Shown here: piece after piece, positions 27,647 to 36,145 of the stretch
How positions within the stretch are numbered: position 1 is the stretch's first letter
Layout: each line of letters begins with the position of its first letter
Source: Bodo saltans
Lineage: Eukaryota; Euglenozoa; Kinetoplastea; Eubodonida; Bodonidae
DNA length: 64,000 nt
NCBI GenBank assembly: GCA_001460835.1
Contig: CYKH01000459.1
Coordinates: 1-64,000, forward strand
Direction of reading: 5' to 3'
The notes under the pieces: generated by a model
The model's input: the letters and a program-made list of their open reading frames with translations, nothing else
Told to the model about the DNA's origin: nothing
Database searches by the model: none
Translations under genes and position numbers: made by a program

Positions 27647-28189
27647 CTGTTGTGCAGATTGTGTTCCTCGCGCAAGTGTTTGTTTTTGTTTCTCTGCTTC
27701 ACTTGTTGCTTCTGCAGCACTCTTCCCTCTCCTTTTTTTTTCGTGTGGAACTAGAAAAAGACTAAACTATTACACATAGCAACAGCTACACACATCTTAC
27801 AAATGGAAGACATCACCTTCGTTGAAGATGTTGTGGCGTCGGTCACCACTCTCATCTCAGCAGGAGAAGACGTTCAGCGTGAGCAGCAGTCCTCCAACCG
27901 CAAAGGGTGCATCGCACTGTTGTGCAGATTGTGTTCCTCGCGCAAGTGTTTGTTTTTGTTTCTCTGCTTCGTCACTTGTTGCTTCTGCAGCACTCTTCCC
28001 TCTCCCTTTTTTTTCGTGTGGAACTAGAAAAGGACTAAACTATTACACATAGCAACAGCTACACACATCTTACAAATGGAAGACATCACCTTCGTTGAAG
28101 ATGTTGTGGCATCGGTCACCACTCTCATCTCAGCAGGAGAAGACGTTCAACGTGAGCAGCAGTCCTCCAACCGCAAAGGGTGCATCGCA
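27647..28189 (+). repeat. Tandem duplication of ~270 bp (5' UTR plus first codons)
   Basis: Copy 1 (27647-27916, 270 bp) and copy 2 (27917-28189, 273 bp) share the pyrimidine tract, 5' UTR, ATG and the first 38 codons of the acidic protein gene. They differ by a few substitutions and a 3-nt indel, so this is a true divergent duplication or two haplotypes joined, rather than a simple copy error. Confidence 0.85.
27803..28027 (+). pseudogene. Truncated duplicate of the acidic protein gene
   Basis: The frame from ATG 27803 gives the same first 38 residues (MEDITFVEDVV...SNRKGCIA) as the gene at 28076, then reads into the second copy's untranslated leader and ends. It has no independent protein content. 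If transcribed, it could act only as an upstream reading frame. Confidence 0.7.
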
Positions 28190-28997
28190 AGAACAAAGAT
28201 TGTCTTTGCTGACAGCAGCGATGACGAAGGTGAGGACGGCGTTAAGAAGCCCGCCACTGCAAGCGGTCCTACGGTCGTTGAAGTGAATCAAGAGTATAAC
28301 TTCGAACTCGATGAGGAAGAATTAGTGGATGAAATCCTCACCGTGGATCAACAGACGGTAGATTCATTCTTTGAAGACGTCACTCCAATGACTGCAGGTG
28401 CACGATCGGAGAGTTCCGCACAGTCCTCCTCCGCACACAGCCGCACCCACCGACCAACCAATAATAATGAGGACGAGGGCAGCACCGATGCGGCTCGTCC
28501 CCGTGCTGCTCGTGTTGTAACAGATGCAGGTGCACGATCGGAGAGTTCCGCACAGTCCTCCTCCGCACACAGCCGCACCCACCGACCAACCAATAATAAT
28601 GAGGACGAGGGCAGCACCGATGCGGCTCGTCCCCGTGCTGCTCGTGTTGTAACAGATGCTACATCTGCTGTGGCAACACGAAAGCGTTTCCGCGACGACG
28701 GCGAGGACTCACTGGAAGGCGACGACAATTCTGAGGTTGTGGTCGAGGCGGAGGGCGTTATTGGCGCAAAGGAAATCATTCGGCGACGACTACCTAGCGT
28801 TGCGTCGTCAGCTCCTCCAGTTGTAGAAGGTGAGGAAGTACTGGCAGGTGAGCTTGAGGACGAGGAGGTGCCATCCGCAGGCACCACCACAACCGTTGCA
28901 AGGGAATTAGATGGCTACCTCTTCACGATGGACGAGTCGGACTTGCAGGATTACTTCGACGAAGAAGGAGATGGGGAGGATGAGGAGGAAGATGAAG
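28076..28997 (+). CDS. Acidic hypothetical protein, 3' end in gap
   Basis: The ATG at 28076 opens a frame that runs into the N-gap (307 complete codons visible). The protein is highly acidic and disordered, with clusters such as DSSDDEGED, ELDEEELVDE and EGDGEDEEEDE, and a perfect 44-residue tandem repeat (GARSESSAQSSSAHS...). I recognise no family. Such acidic proteins are often nuclear chaperones or chromatin/ribosome-biogenesis factors, but nothing here proves it. The C-terminus is unknown because the sequence is missing. Confidence 0.6.
28394..28657 (+). repeat. 132-bp in-frame tandem repeat inside the acidic protein
   Basis: Bases 28394-28525 are repeated at 28526-28657 with no differences I can find, adding 44 codons without shifting the frame. 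The lack of synonymous drift indicates a very recent event or an assembly effect. Confidence 0.9.
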
Positions 28998-29297
28998 NNN
29001 NNNNNNNNNNNNNNNNNNNNNNNNNNNNNNNNNNNNNNNNNNNNNNNNNNNNNNNNNNNNNNNNNNNNNNNNNNNNNNNNNNNNNNNNNNNNNNNNNNNN
29101 NNNNNNNNNNNNNNNNNNNNNNNNNNNNNNNNNNNNNNNNNNNNNNNNNNNNNNNNNNNNNNNNNNNNNNNNNNNNNNNNNNNNNNNNNNNNNNNNNNNN
29201 NNNNNNNNNNNNNNNNNNNNNNNNNNNNNNNNNNNNNNNNNNNNNNNNNNNNNNNNNNNNNNNNNNNNNNNNNNNNNNNNNNNNNNNNNNNNNNNNN
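28998..29297. other. Assembly gap of 300 N
   Basis: The run is exactly 300 undetermined bases, probably a nominal size. It hides the 3' end of the acidic protein gene and the start of the repeats that follow. Confidence 0.99.
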
Positions 29298-30034
29298 ATT
29301 TTAACTCTTTCTTGTTTCAACTGGTTGTATCGTCGCACTCGCCTCCACGTCACTTCTCTACAGCACACTTTCTGTTGAGAGACTCCTCGTTGACGAGCAT
29401 CGCACAGCATACCTAATCGCAAAGACACCAGGCCACGATTCCAATACAGGAAAAAAAAAATTTTTAACTCTTTCTTGTTTCAACTGGTTGTATCGTCGCT
29501 CTCGCCTCCAAGTCACTTCTCTCCAGCACACATTCTGTTGAGAGACTCCTCGTTGACGAGCATCGCACAGCAAAAAAAAAAAGCCTCACTCCTTCGCAAA
29601 CCTTTCTTGTTTCAACTGGTTGTATCGTCGCTCTCGCCTCCAAGTCACTTCTCTCCAGCACACATTCTGTTGAGAGACTCCTCGTTGACGAGCATCGCAC
29701 AGCACACCACAAGCAAACAAAGGAAAGATCCGGCGGACGAGAACACCGAAGAGAAAAGAAAAAGTCTATTTTGCTTGTTTCGGCAGCGGTACGTTTTTCG
29801 CAACTCTTCACGGAAGTTCCTCTTAAGAAGCAACAAAGAAAAGTCGAGGGGACGAAAACAAAAACGCAACCGTGTGCTTAGTTATCATCACACAGTTCAC
29901 ACCCATCAGTCTTTCGAGTAACAGGTTTCACAGACACACGCACTGCTGACCCTTCGACAAAAAAAGCTACACAACCTAATCGCAAAGACACCAGGCCACG
30001 ATTCCAATACAGGGCCTCACTCCTTCGCAAACCT
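29298..30034 (+). repeat. Shuffled direct repeats beside the gap
   Basis: A ~105-bp unit (TTTCTTGTTTCAACTGGTTG ... CATCGCACAGCA) occurs three times: 29298-29409, 29461-29572 and 29602-29704. Copy 2 is bordered by A-runs on both sides (29451-29460 and 29572-29582). Two further blocks, CCTAATCGC...CAATACAGG (29412-29450) and GCCTCACTCCTTCGCAAACC (29583-29602), reappear joined together at 29975-30033, so copy 2 looks inserted between them. No coding gene is supported from the gap to 30087; the region should include the leader of the eIF4E gene. Confidence 0.8.
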
Positions 30035-30087
30035 ACAATAACCACCTCAACCACCTTCGCAACAACAAACACACACACACAAACCCA

Positions 30088-31335
30088 ATGAACCCCGAAG
30101 CTCAGCCTTACGTCGGGAAGAAGAAGACCGTCCACGCCAACCCAACATCGGCACCACCTCCACCCCCTCCTGCTGCCACTGGTGCCCCTGCGGCCCCTCT
30201 ACCGTCATATGCCCCGCCCTTCACGGCCCCACCTCCACCAGCCGCCCAGAACAACAATCAGAGCACGAAGCTGCGCGCAGTCGCTGTGCCATTCCAGCCC
30301 AAAGGAGGTTCCGCACCTCCTCCGCCACCACCACCGCCGGAGTACGCCGCGTCTCCTCTCTCCTCGCAGCGATCGACGGACAGTGACGCCTTCAACAGGT
30401 CGCTGAATGTGTCTGCTGCACCGTACACCCCAAAGAAGCGGAGCCCAACGTCAAGAGGGACCCCTACGTTCCCCGATGCTCCCGCACCCCCAATGCCTGT
30501 TGCCTCTGGCCTCCAGCCAGTCCTGCAATACTCCGAGTCACCGCTGGCCTCCACAACCGGCAGCCCGACCACGTCGTCCGTTGCTTCTCCCATGTCAGCC
30601 CTTGTACCACCGCCACAGAAGGTGTCTTCAGATCCGTTTGCCAAGTCAGCCCTCGTCGTCCCGGAGACGGTTCGAGATGCTCCTGGTGACAGCAAGCTGG
30701 ACTTCCATAGCGCCTGGACGCTCTGGGCGGACGACCACCCCATCACCCCCGGAGAGCAGAAGTTCATGGAGCCTGTGCTTGTGCGCGACGTCAGCGACCT
30801 TGCCTCTTTCTGGGCTCTGTGGTGGCACTGCCCCTCACCCTCAAGTTGCACTCCGAGCTGGACGTACAACTGGTTCCGAAGACTTATCAAGCCTGTCTGG
30901 GAGGACCCCCGCAATAAAAACGGAGGTACTATTTCCTTCAACGTCTATGACCCCGATAAGCCTTCCCCTGGACAGACACGTGAGTCGATGGACGACGTCT
31001 TTATGCTGATCATTATGGGCCTCAGTGGCGAGTCTATTCCGGAGGCAAGCGCCGTCAACGGAGTCACCCTGAAGATCCGCGCCCACCGCCCAGTCGTCCT
31101 GCAGCTGTGGACCAACACCAGCGATAAGGCGCGTATCAGCGCATTCGTGACTGGTCTGCGTGCCGTTGTGCAGCGTGTTCTCCCTGCCAAGCAGGTGGAC
31201 AAGCTTGAATATTTCTCACACACCCGCATGCATCAGCACACCCAAACCGCCGCAGCCCCGACACGCTTTACGAAATCCTCGGCCAAGGTGTCAAAGGTGC
31301 TGGAGCCGGACTACACCTTCCGTGAGTCGGACTAA
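30088..31335 (+). CDS. EIF4E: Translation initiation factor eIF4E, kinetoplastid EIF4E3/4-type
   Basis: The C-terminal ~215 residues match the cap-binding eIF4E fold: FHSAWTLWADDHP, DLASFWALWWH (the FWALY motif), PVWEDPRNKNGG with the cap-stacking Trp and Glu, LIIMGLSGE, and LQLWTNT with a second Trp. The position of human Trp56 appears to be Phe (EQKFMEP), still aromatic. A ~200-residue Pro-rich N-terminal extension resembles that of trypanosomatid EIF4E3/EIF4E4. It contains three PAM2-like boxes, at residues 1-8, 61-71 (KLRAVAVPFQP) and 105-115 (SLNVSAAPYTP), fitting direct binding to poly(A)-binding protein, as is known for EIF4E4. Many SP/TP sites (about 115-170) suggest regulation by proline-directed kinases. 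ATG 30088 follows directly on a CA-rich leader. Confidence 0.88.
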   Translation: MNPEAQPYVGKKKTVHANPTSAPPPPPPAATGAPAAPLPSYAPPFTAPPPPAAQNNNQSTKLRAVAVPFQPKGGSAPPPPPPPPEYAASPLSSQRSTDSDAFNRSLNVSAAPYTPKKRSPTSRGTPTFPDAPAPPMPVASGLQPVLQYSESPLASTTGSPTTSSVASPMSALVPPPQKVSSDPFAKSALVVPETVRDAPGDSKLDFHSAWTLWADDHPITPGEQKFMEPVLVRDVSDLASFWALWWHCPSPSSCTPSWTYNWFRRLIKPVWEDPRNKNGGTISFNVYDPDKPSPGQTRESMDDVFMLIIMGLSGESIPEASAVNGVTLKIRAHRPVVLQLWTNTSDKARISAFVTGLRAVVQRVLPAKQVDKLEYFSHTRMHQHTQTAAAPTRFTKSSAKVSKVLEPDYTFRESD

Positions 31336-32072
31336 ACAAACGACCAAATGAAGGTGAGAAGGTGATAAGACAGACACACTCAGTGAGCACACCGACCAGT
31401 GTACTACGATTGAGTGGAGGCTGTTGTTGCGAGAGTGAGGAGCGAATGTCTTGCGCTTGCTGGAGAAAATGCAGCACACACAGGCGAATTGAGAAAAGAA
31501 AATACCTAACAGACTTGAGACGACAAAAATCTATGACGCGGTGAGTGCGCAGCAAGTGGTGAACCGGCTGCGTTGTGTGTTTGAGTTGATGGGGTTTCCT
31601 ATCAAAACTGATTGATTGAGGAGAACGTGAGGACTTGGTGAGTGGCGTATCACGACGAGCATCAAAAGAAAAGAATAAACAAACCAAAGCTAACATCTCT
31701 CGCACCATCGTCAACAGTTATCGCAATGTGGCGAACGGTGAGGGATGCTTTTGCCTCTTGGTGCTCTGTTTTGTCATGTCGATCATCTCATTGTTGCTCC
31801 CCCAATTTGCGGCGGCAGTTTTGTGTGTCTGTGTGCTTTCATTTTTGTGTTCTTTTTTTATTTATCCCCCTCTCAACACACACACCCTCTTAACCTCAGA
31901 AATTTTCCTATCACAAACCAAACAAATGAAGATGAGGAGCGCCGTCGTCGCTCTCTCACAAAAAAAAAATAAACACACTCACCGTTGCTTTGATTTTTTT
32001 CTTTCCCCACACTTGCCCGAAATACAACACGAGAGAAATCAAAAGAGACCCTTCTCTTGCAAGCTATTTAGG
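31336..32072 (+). other. Intergenic region between eIF4E and acyl-CoA dehydrogenase
   Basis: About 740 bp without a supported gene. The acyl-CoA dehydrogenase frame is open through part of it, but only from a TTG and through hydrophobic, non-conserved sequence. It contains two strong pyrimidine tracts (about 31847-31875 and 31987-32018). Confidence 0.5.
31987..32033 (+). promoter_or_regulatory. Probable trans-splice acceptor of the acyl-CoA dehydrogenase gene
   Basis: A pyrimidine tract (TTTTTTTCTTTCCCC core) is followed by the first AG at 32032-32033, which would give a 5' UTR of about 39 nt before ATG 32073. This is the typical kinetoplastid arrangement. An alternative upstream tract has its AG at 31898-31899. 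Confidence 0.4.
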
Positions 32073-33953
32073 ATGATGCGTCGCGTTGGTTTGTCCTCCG
32101 TCCACCAGGCTGCCCGGTGGACCGGTGCGTCCGTGGTTGCGTCTCGGCTCCTCAGCTTCAATCCCCGTCTTCGTGAGTATCAATTCCTTTTCGACGACGT
32201 GTTTGAGATGTACAAGCACTACGAAAAGCTCGGCGTAGCTGAGACCGCGAACAAAGAGCTCTGCGAGACTCTGTTCGAGGAATGCTCCAAGCTCTGCACT
32301 GGTGTGCTCTTCCCGTTGTACGAGTCCGGCGATGCTGAGGGCTGCAAGCTCCTCCCTGACACGACCGTCACGACCCCTAAAGGCTTCAAGGAGGCCTACC
32401 AGGCAATCGTTGAGGGCGGCTGGACGGGCATTAGCCATCCTGAGAAGTTCGGTGGCCAAGGGCTCCCTCAATCCGTCGGCTTCGTGTCACGTGAGATGAT
32501 GGCGACTGCCAACTGGTCGCTGCTCATGTACCCCGGCCTCTCCGCTGGTGCCGCCAACACGCTGCTTGCGTGGGGCAGCGATTCCCAGAAGGAAACCTAC
32601 TTGACGAAGCTTGTCTCTGGCGTGTGGGCAGGTACGATGTGCCTCACCGAGCCCCAATGCGGCACTGACCTCGGTCAAGTGAAAACCAAGGCGGAGCCCG
32701 TGGGTGACGGCACGTACAAGATCACCGGCACCAAGATCTTTATCTCCAGCGGTGATCATGACCTTACTGAGAACATCGTCCACATTGTGCTTGCTCGCCT
32801 CCCTGACTCACCCCCTGGCACCAAGGGCATCAGCCTTTTCCTTGTTCCCCGCAACTTGATCAAGGAGGACGGCTCCCTCACCAAGGAGAAGAACGCCGTG
32901 TGCAGCGGACTGGAGGTGAAGATGGGTATCAAGGCTAGCGCCACTTGCCAAATGTCCTTCGACAACAGCATCGGCTACATCATCGGAGGACCCAACGAGG
33001 GCATGAAGGAGATGTTCACCTTCATGAACGCCGCTCGTCTCGGTACCGCCATCCAGGGTGTTGCCCACTCCGAACTTGCCTTCCAGAACGCACTTAAGTA
33101 TGCCCGTGAGCGCGGCTCGATGCGTGCCCTCAGCGGCACCAAAGAGGCAGACAAGGTGGCCGATTCCATCATCCACCACCCCAATGTGCGCCACAACATC
33201 CTGTACGCCAAGGCGATCGCTGAGGGCGGCCGCGCCATGTGCACAGATATTGCACGCCTCTTAGATCTCTACGAGACCGCCACCGACGCCAAGAAGCGCA
33301 AGGCCATCGACGAAGAGATTGGCTTCTACACCCCCATCGCCAAGGCGTGCCTTACGGAGTGGGGACTTGAGGCTGCGTCCTGCGGCGTGCAGGTGTTCGG
33401 CGGTCACGGCTTCATCAAGGGCAACGGCATGGAGCAGATCCTCCGTGATGCTCGCATCTCCACCCTCTACGAGGGCACCACCGGCGTCCAGGCACTTGAC
33501 CTCATTGGCCGTAAGGTGCTCAAGTCAAAGACCGGCGAGCCTGCTCGGTTCGGTGCCCGTTTGAACGGTCTTTGCAAAGAGAATTTCTTCGCCTCAGGGT
33601 CCCTCGGCTCCCACTCCCGCAAGCTGTGGATGATGCAGAAGCAATGGCGTGTCGCCACGGCGCGTATCGGTGTCAACGCTATGTCAGACATGGAAAATGT
33701 TGGTGCGTCCTCCCAGGACTTCCTCATGTACTCTGGCTACTTGGTGCTTGGCTACTACTGGCTGCGCATGGCCTCGGTGGCACAGAAGAAGATCGCAGCC
33801 GGCAAGGATAAGGATGGTTTCTACCAGACCAAGCTCGATACGTGCAACTTCTTCTTCACCCGCGTGATTCCTCGCTCTACCACTCACCTTGAGATCATGA
33901 CGCAAACCGCGGAGACGCTTATGAAGCCCAACCCGGCCAACTGGGACATCTAA
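32073..33953 (+). CDS. Mitochondrial acyl-CoA dehydrogenase, long type
   Basis: A 626-residue FAD enzyme oxidising acyl-CoA to enoyl-CoA. Chosen start MMRRVGLSS at 32073 gives an Arg-rich presequence (RR, AARW, ASRL) fitting mitochondrial import; the longer frame back to 31635 has only TTG. Family signatures: GWTGISHPEKFGGQG, MCLTEPQCGTDLGQVKT (FAD/substrate loop), ITGTKIFIS, NEGMKEMF, FGGHGFIKGNG and LYEGTTGVQALDL with the catalytic-base Glu. The extra C-terminal ~130 residues (RKVLKSK to the end) are characteristic of the long acyl-CoA dehydrogenases related to 3-methylmercaptopropionyl-CoA dehydrogenase (DmdC) and FadE-type enzymes. Chain-length specificity cannot be read. Codon use shows strong GC3 bias and the protein is likely abundant. 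Confidence 0.9.
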   Translation: MMRRVGLSSVHQAARWTGASVVASRLLSFNPRLREYQFLFDDVFEMYKHYEKLGVAETANKELCETLFEECSKLCTGVLFPLYESGDAEGCKLLPDTTVTTPKGFKEAYQAIVEGGWTGISHPEKFGGQGLPQSVGFVSREMMATANWSLLMYPGLSAGAANTLLAWGSDSQKETYLTKLVSGVWAGTMCLTEPQCGTDLGQVKTKAEPVGDGTYKITGTKIFISSGDHDLTENIVHIVLARLPDSPPGTKGISLFLVPRNLIKEDGSLTKEKNAVCSGLEVKMGIKASATCQMSFDNSIGYIIGGPNEGMKEMFTFMNAARLGTAIQGVAHSELAFQNALKYARERGSMRALSGTKEADKVADSIIHHPNVRHNILYAKAIAEGGRAMCTDIARLLDLYETATDAKKRKAIDEEIGFYTPIAKACLTEWGLEAASCGVQVFGGHGFIKGNGMEQILRDARISTLYEGTTGVQALDLIGRKVLKSKTGEPARFGARLNGLCKENFFASGSLGSHSRKLWMMQKQWRVATARIGVNAMSDMENVGASSQDFLMYSGYLVLGYYWLRMASVAQKKIAAGKDKDGFYQTKLDTCNFFFTRVIPRSTTHLEIMTQTAETLMKPNPANWDI

Positions 33954-34315
33954 GTGATGAGCTGGCGGTAGTTAGAAATACTGTGTGTGTTTGTTTGAAG
34001 AGAATCTCGCATTGTTGTTGCAGTGTCGTTTGCTGTGTCATCACCGACTTTTTACTATGCACAAAAAACGGAGCGTTATGAGTGTTAGGTCCACTCTTGT
34101 TGCGGCATCCAAAGTGCGTGCGTAGGGAACAAAGAACAAAATCAAATGGACAGAAAGAATCAACCGAATCCCTACTACGGATGCAGGTCTTTTTACAATG
34201 TTTTCGTTGACTTGTGTGTCGTTTTCCACTTCATGGACTTTTTAGAAGAACCTTTTCCTTCACGTTTGTTGACACTCAAATTGAGCAAGGAGAAAAGGTG
34301 CGTACCAATAACAAA
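33954..34315 (+). other. Intergenic
   Basis: No gene is seen in ~360 bp. The R3H gene's frame is open back to 34214, but only via a GTG. A T-rich tract near 34246-34272 precedes an AG and is a plausible splice-acceptor zone. Confidence 0.4.
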
Positions 34316-35986
34316 ATGGACGAAATTGAAGACCAGCGCAACGCCGTCCTTGATGTCATCTTTGAAACGCAGCAACGCATCGCACGAAAGCATCAACAAG
34401 ATTTAGAAGCGGCGGTGGCGTCGTCAGGATCAAGCGGCCTTATTGGTTCGTCCTCGTCGCTGAGTCACCACGGCCATAGCGGCGGTGGTGCGCCACGTGG
34501 CATCAACCCCCTGGACGCGAGGAATCATAGGAGCGAATTCTTTACTGTGTGGAGCGCAAAGATTGAGTCGTTTGTATCTGACGCCTCCAAAACTGCGCTG
34601 GACCTGCCACCTGAGCTGTCAGCCAACGACCGACGAGAGCTGCATGCGTTGGCGGACAAGTTCAATTTGAGCCACGTCTCGGAGGGAATTGGACGAGAGA
34701 GACATTTAGTCCTCAGGAAAGACTTACTTCACTACAAAGCACCACAGGTGCGACCCACAAATGCCGCGATTGAGGCCCTGAAGTCCGCTCCCCAGCAAAG
34801 GCCTAACAAACAACAGCAAGATGGCCAGCGAACGGTAGAAAGCCGTTACGAACTCAAGCGTGTTCGTCATCGCGACGAAGAGCCTAAGTACGGCAGTGAC
34901 GCCGTGGAGCGTGCGATGCGCAGGCTAGACAAAGCCACGGACCACTTTCGTAATGCAACCGAAGTGGGCATGTCGATGGAGGACTATCAACGAGAGGAGT
35001 CTGGAGAGTCGGTGGATGCGCTGCTCGCTGCAGTACCCTCCGTGGTGGGAGGTGTGTCCGGGGCACCACACGCATCGTCTCGCAGTCAGCCCACACGAGC
35101 AGCACAGCAGAGTGCGACCTCAACATCGGCCACAGCGTGGAGTGAGGCGCTCGTTCAGCGACCCCCTCCCTCACCTTCAGGAGGCCCCAAGACATACGTG
35201 GAGCAGTGCCTCAGCTGCGGGTCACAAAGCCCGATCGATTACGAAGTTGCAGAGTGGGGATGCTGTGGGTTCTGCGACAAATGCAACAAGGAACGCATCT
35301 TTCGCTTGGTGGAAGTCATTGCCACAGCTCAACCCAAGGAAGAAATTGAGCGCGATGAGGATGACAATGGACCAGTGTTAAAGCAACACCGCACAGAATC
35401 CGCCACATCAGAGAAGGAGGAGATCGACGTGGATAGCGGTGAGGGAGAGGAAGAAGAAGGACCTGTGGATGGCGCCGTCACCTCCGCGGAGGAGGTGGAG
35501 AGTATCCTCGTCATGAACGACGTCCCTGCACGTGATGCTAGCTTCCTTGGCGACTTTGCAAAGCTGCACGAAGCTGCAGGAGACATCGGGACATCATTCT
35601 TCTTCGCCATGGACTTGCATGACGCGTGCAAAGTACAGGAGGGAGGAGACTCGGATCCAGTGTTGGCACCCTTCACTCGGCGGCCAACAAGCGACACGTT
35701 GTTTGTGTTCGTGCGTGGTGTCAACTCGGAGCAGGGGTCTGTAGTCGCACACGCCACTTCCATTATCACCGAGGTGGTGAGCGCCCTTCAAGTGCCCTCG
35801 CTGCACCGAGTTCGCATTGTTGCGCCCAGCACCTCAATGTACGGTACTGCGCTGCAGCTGCTGCTACGCATTGAGGGTGTGCAGGGGGCGTTGGATGCAC
35901 TTCCTGGCCTCACCTCTAAGTTTGGGTCTGGCAACTTCAGGTATGGCCGCATCGCTACCCTTGCGCAAATTGTCGGAAGTAGTTAA
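34316..35986 (+). CDS. R3H-domain nucleic-acid-binding protein
   Basis: A 556-residue protein from ATG 34316 (MDEIEDQRNA). Residues ~80-136 are an R3H domain: NDRRELHALADKFNLSHVSEG (shown in part as RRELHALADKF), with the defining Arg106-x3-His110, then RERHLVLRKD. R3H domains bind single-stranded DNA or RNA. A cysteine cluster at about residues 300-325 (CLSCG...GCCGFCDKCN) is a probable zinc site of unnamed type. An acidic patch follows (EGEEEEG). The last ~140 residues (from FLGDFAKLHEA) look folded, with alternating strands and helices, but I do not recognise them. RNA regulation is the likely role, given kinetoplastid reliance on post-transcriptional control; this is inference. Confidence 0.75.
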   Translation: MDEIEDQRNAVLDVIFETQQRIARKHQQDLEAAVASSGSSGLIGSSSSLSHHGHSGGGAPRGINPLDARNHRSEFFTVWSAKIESFVSDASKTALDLPPELSANDRRELHALADKFNLSHVSEGIGRERHLVLRKDLLHYKAPQVRPTNAAIEALKSAPQQRPNKQQQDGQRTVESRYELKRVRHRDEEPKYGSDAVERAMRRLDKATDHFRNATEVGMSMEDYQREESGESVDALLAAVPSVVGGVSGAPHASSRSQPTRAAQQSATSTSATAWSEALVQRPPPSPSGGPKTYVEQCLSCGSQSPIDYEVAEWGCCGFCDKCNKERIFRLVEVIATAQPKEEIERDEDDNGPVLKQHRTESATSEKEEIDVDSGEGEEEEGPVDGAVTSAEEVESILVMNDVPARDASFLGDFAKLHEAAGDIGTSFFFAMDLHDACKVQEGGDSDPVLAPFTRRPTSDTLFVFVRGVNSEQGSVVAHATSIITEVVSALQVPSLHRVRIVAPSTSMYGTALQLLLRIEGVQGALDALPGLTSKFGSGNFRYGRIATLAQIVGSS

Positions 35987-36145
35987 GAAGGGGGAAAAGT
36001 GGAGTGTTTCTTCTTTTTTATGCGTCTACTCGCTTCGTTTTGGCTCACAATTTGCTTTTGTTCATGCAGAACACTCCCTTTTCCGTCGTTTGACCAAAGC
36101 ACAATAGTATCACACAGTTTACACCAAATATTCTACTCATATTGT

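Noticed and set aside
28998-29416. Reading the acidic protein through the gap to a stop at 29416
   Set aside because: The gap length is nominal and the sequence after it is repeat DNA, so the frame cannot be trusted.
29298-29704. Spliced-leader or snRNA array
   Set aside because: The unit lacks the conserved spliced-leader start and Sm-like context, and no tRNA-type promoter boxes were seen.
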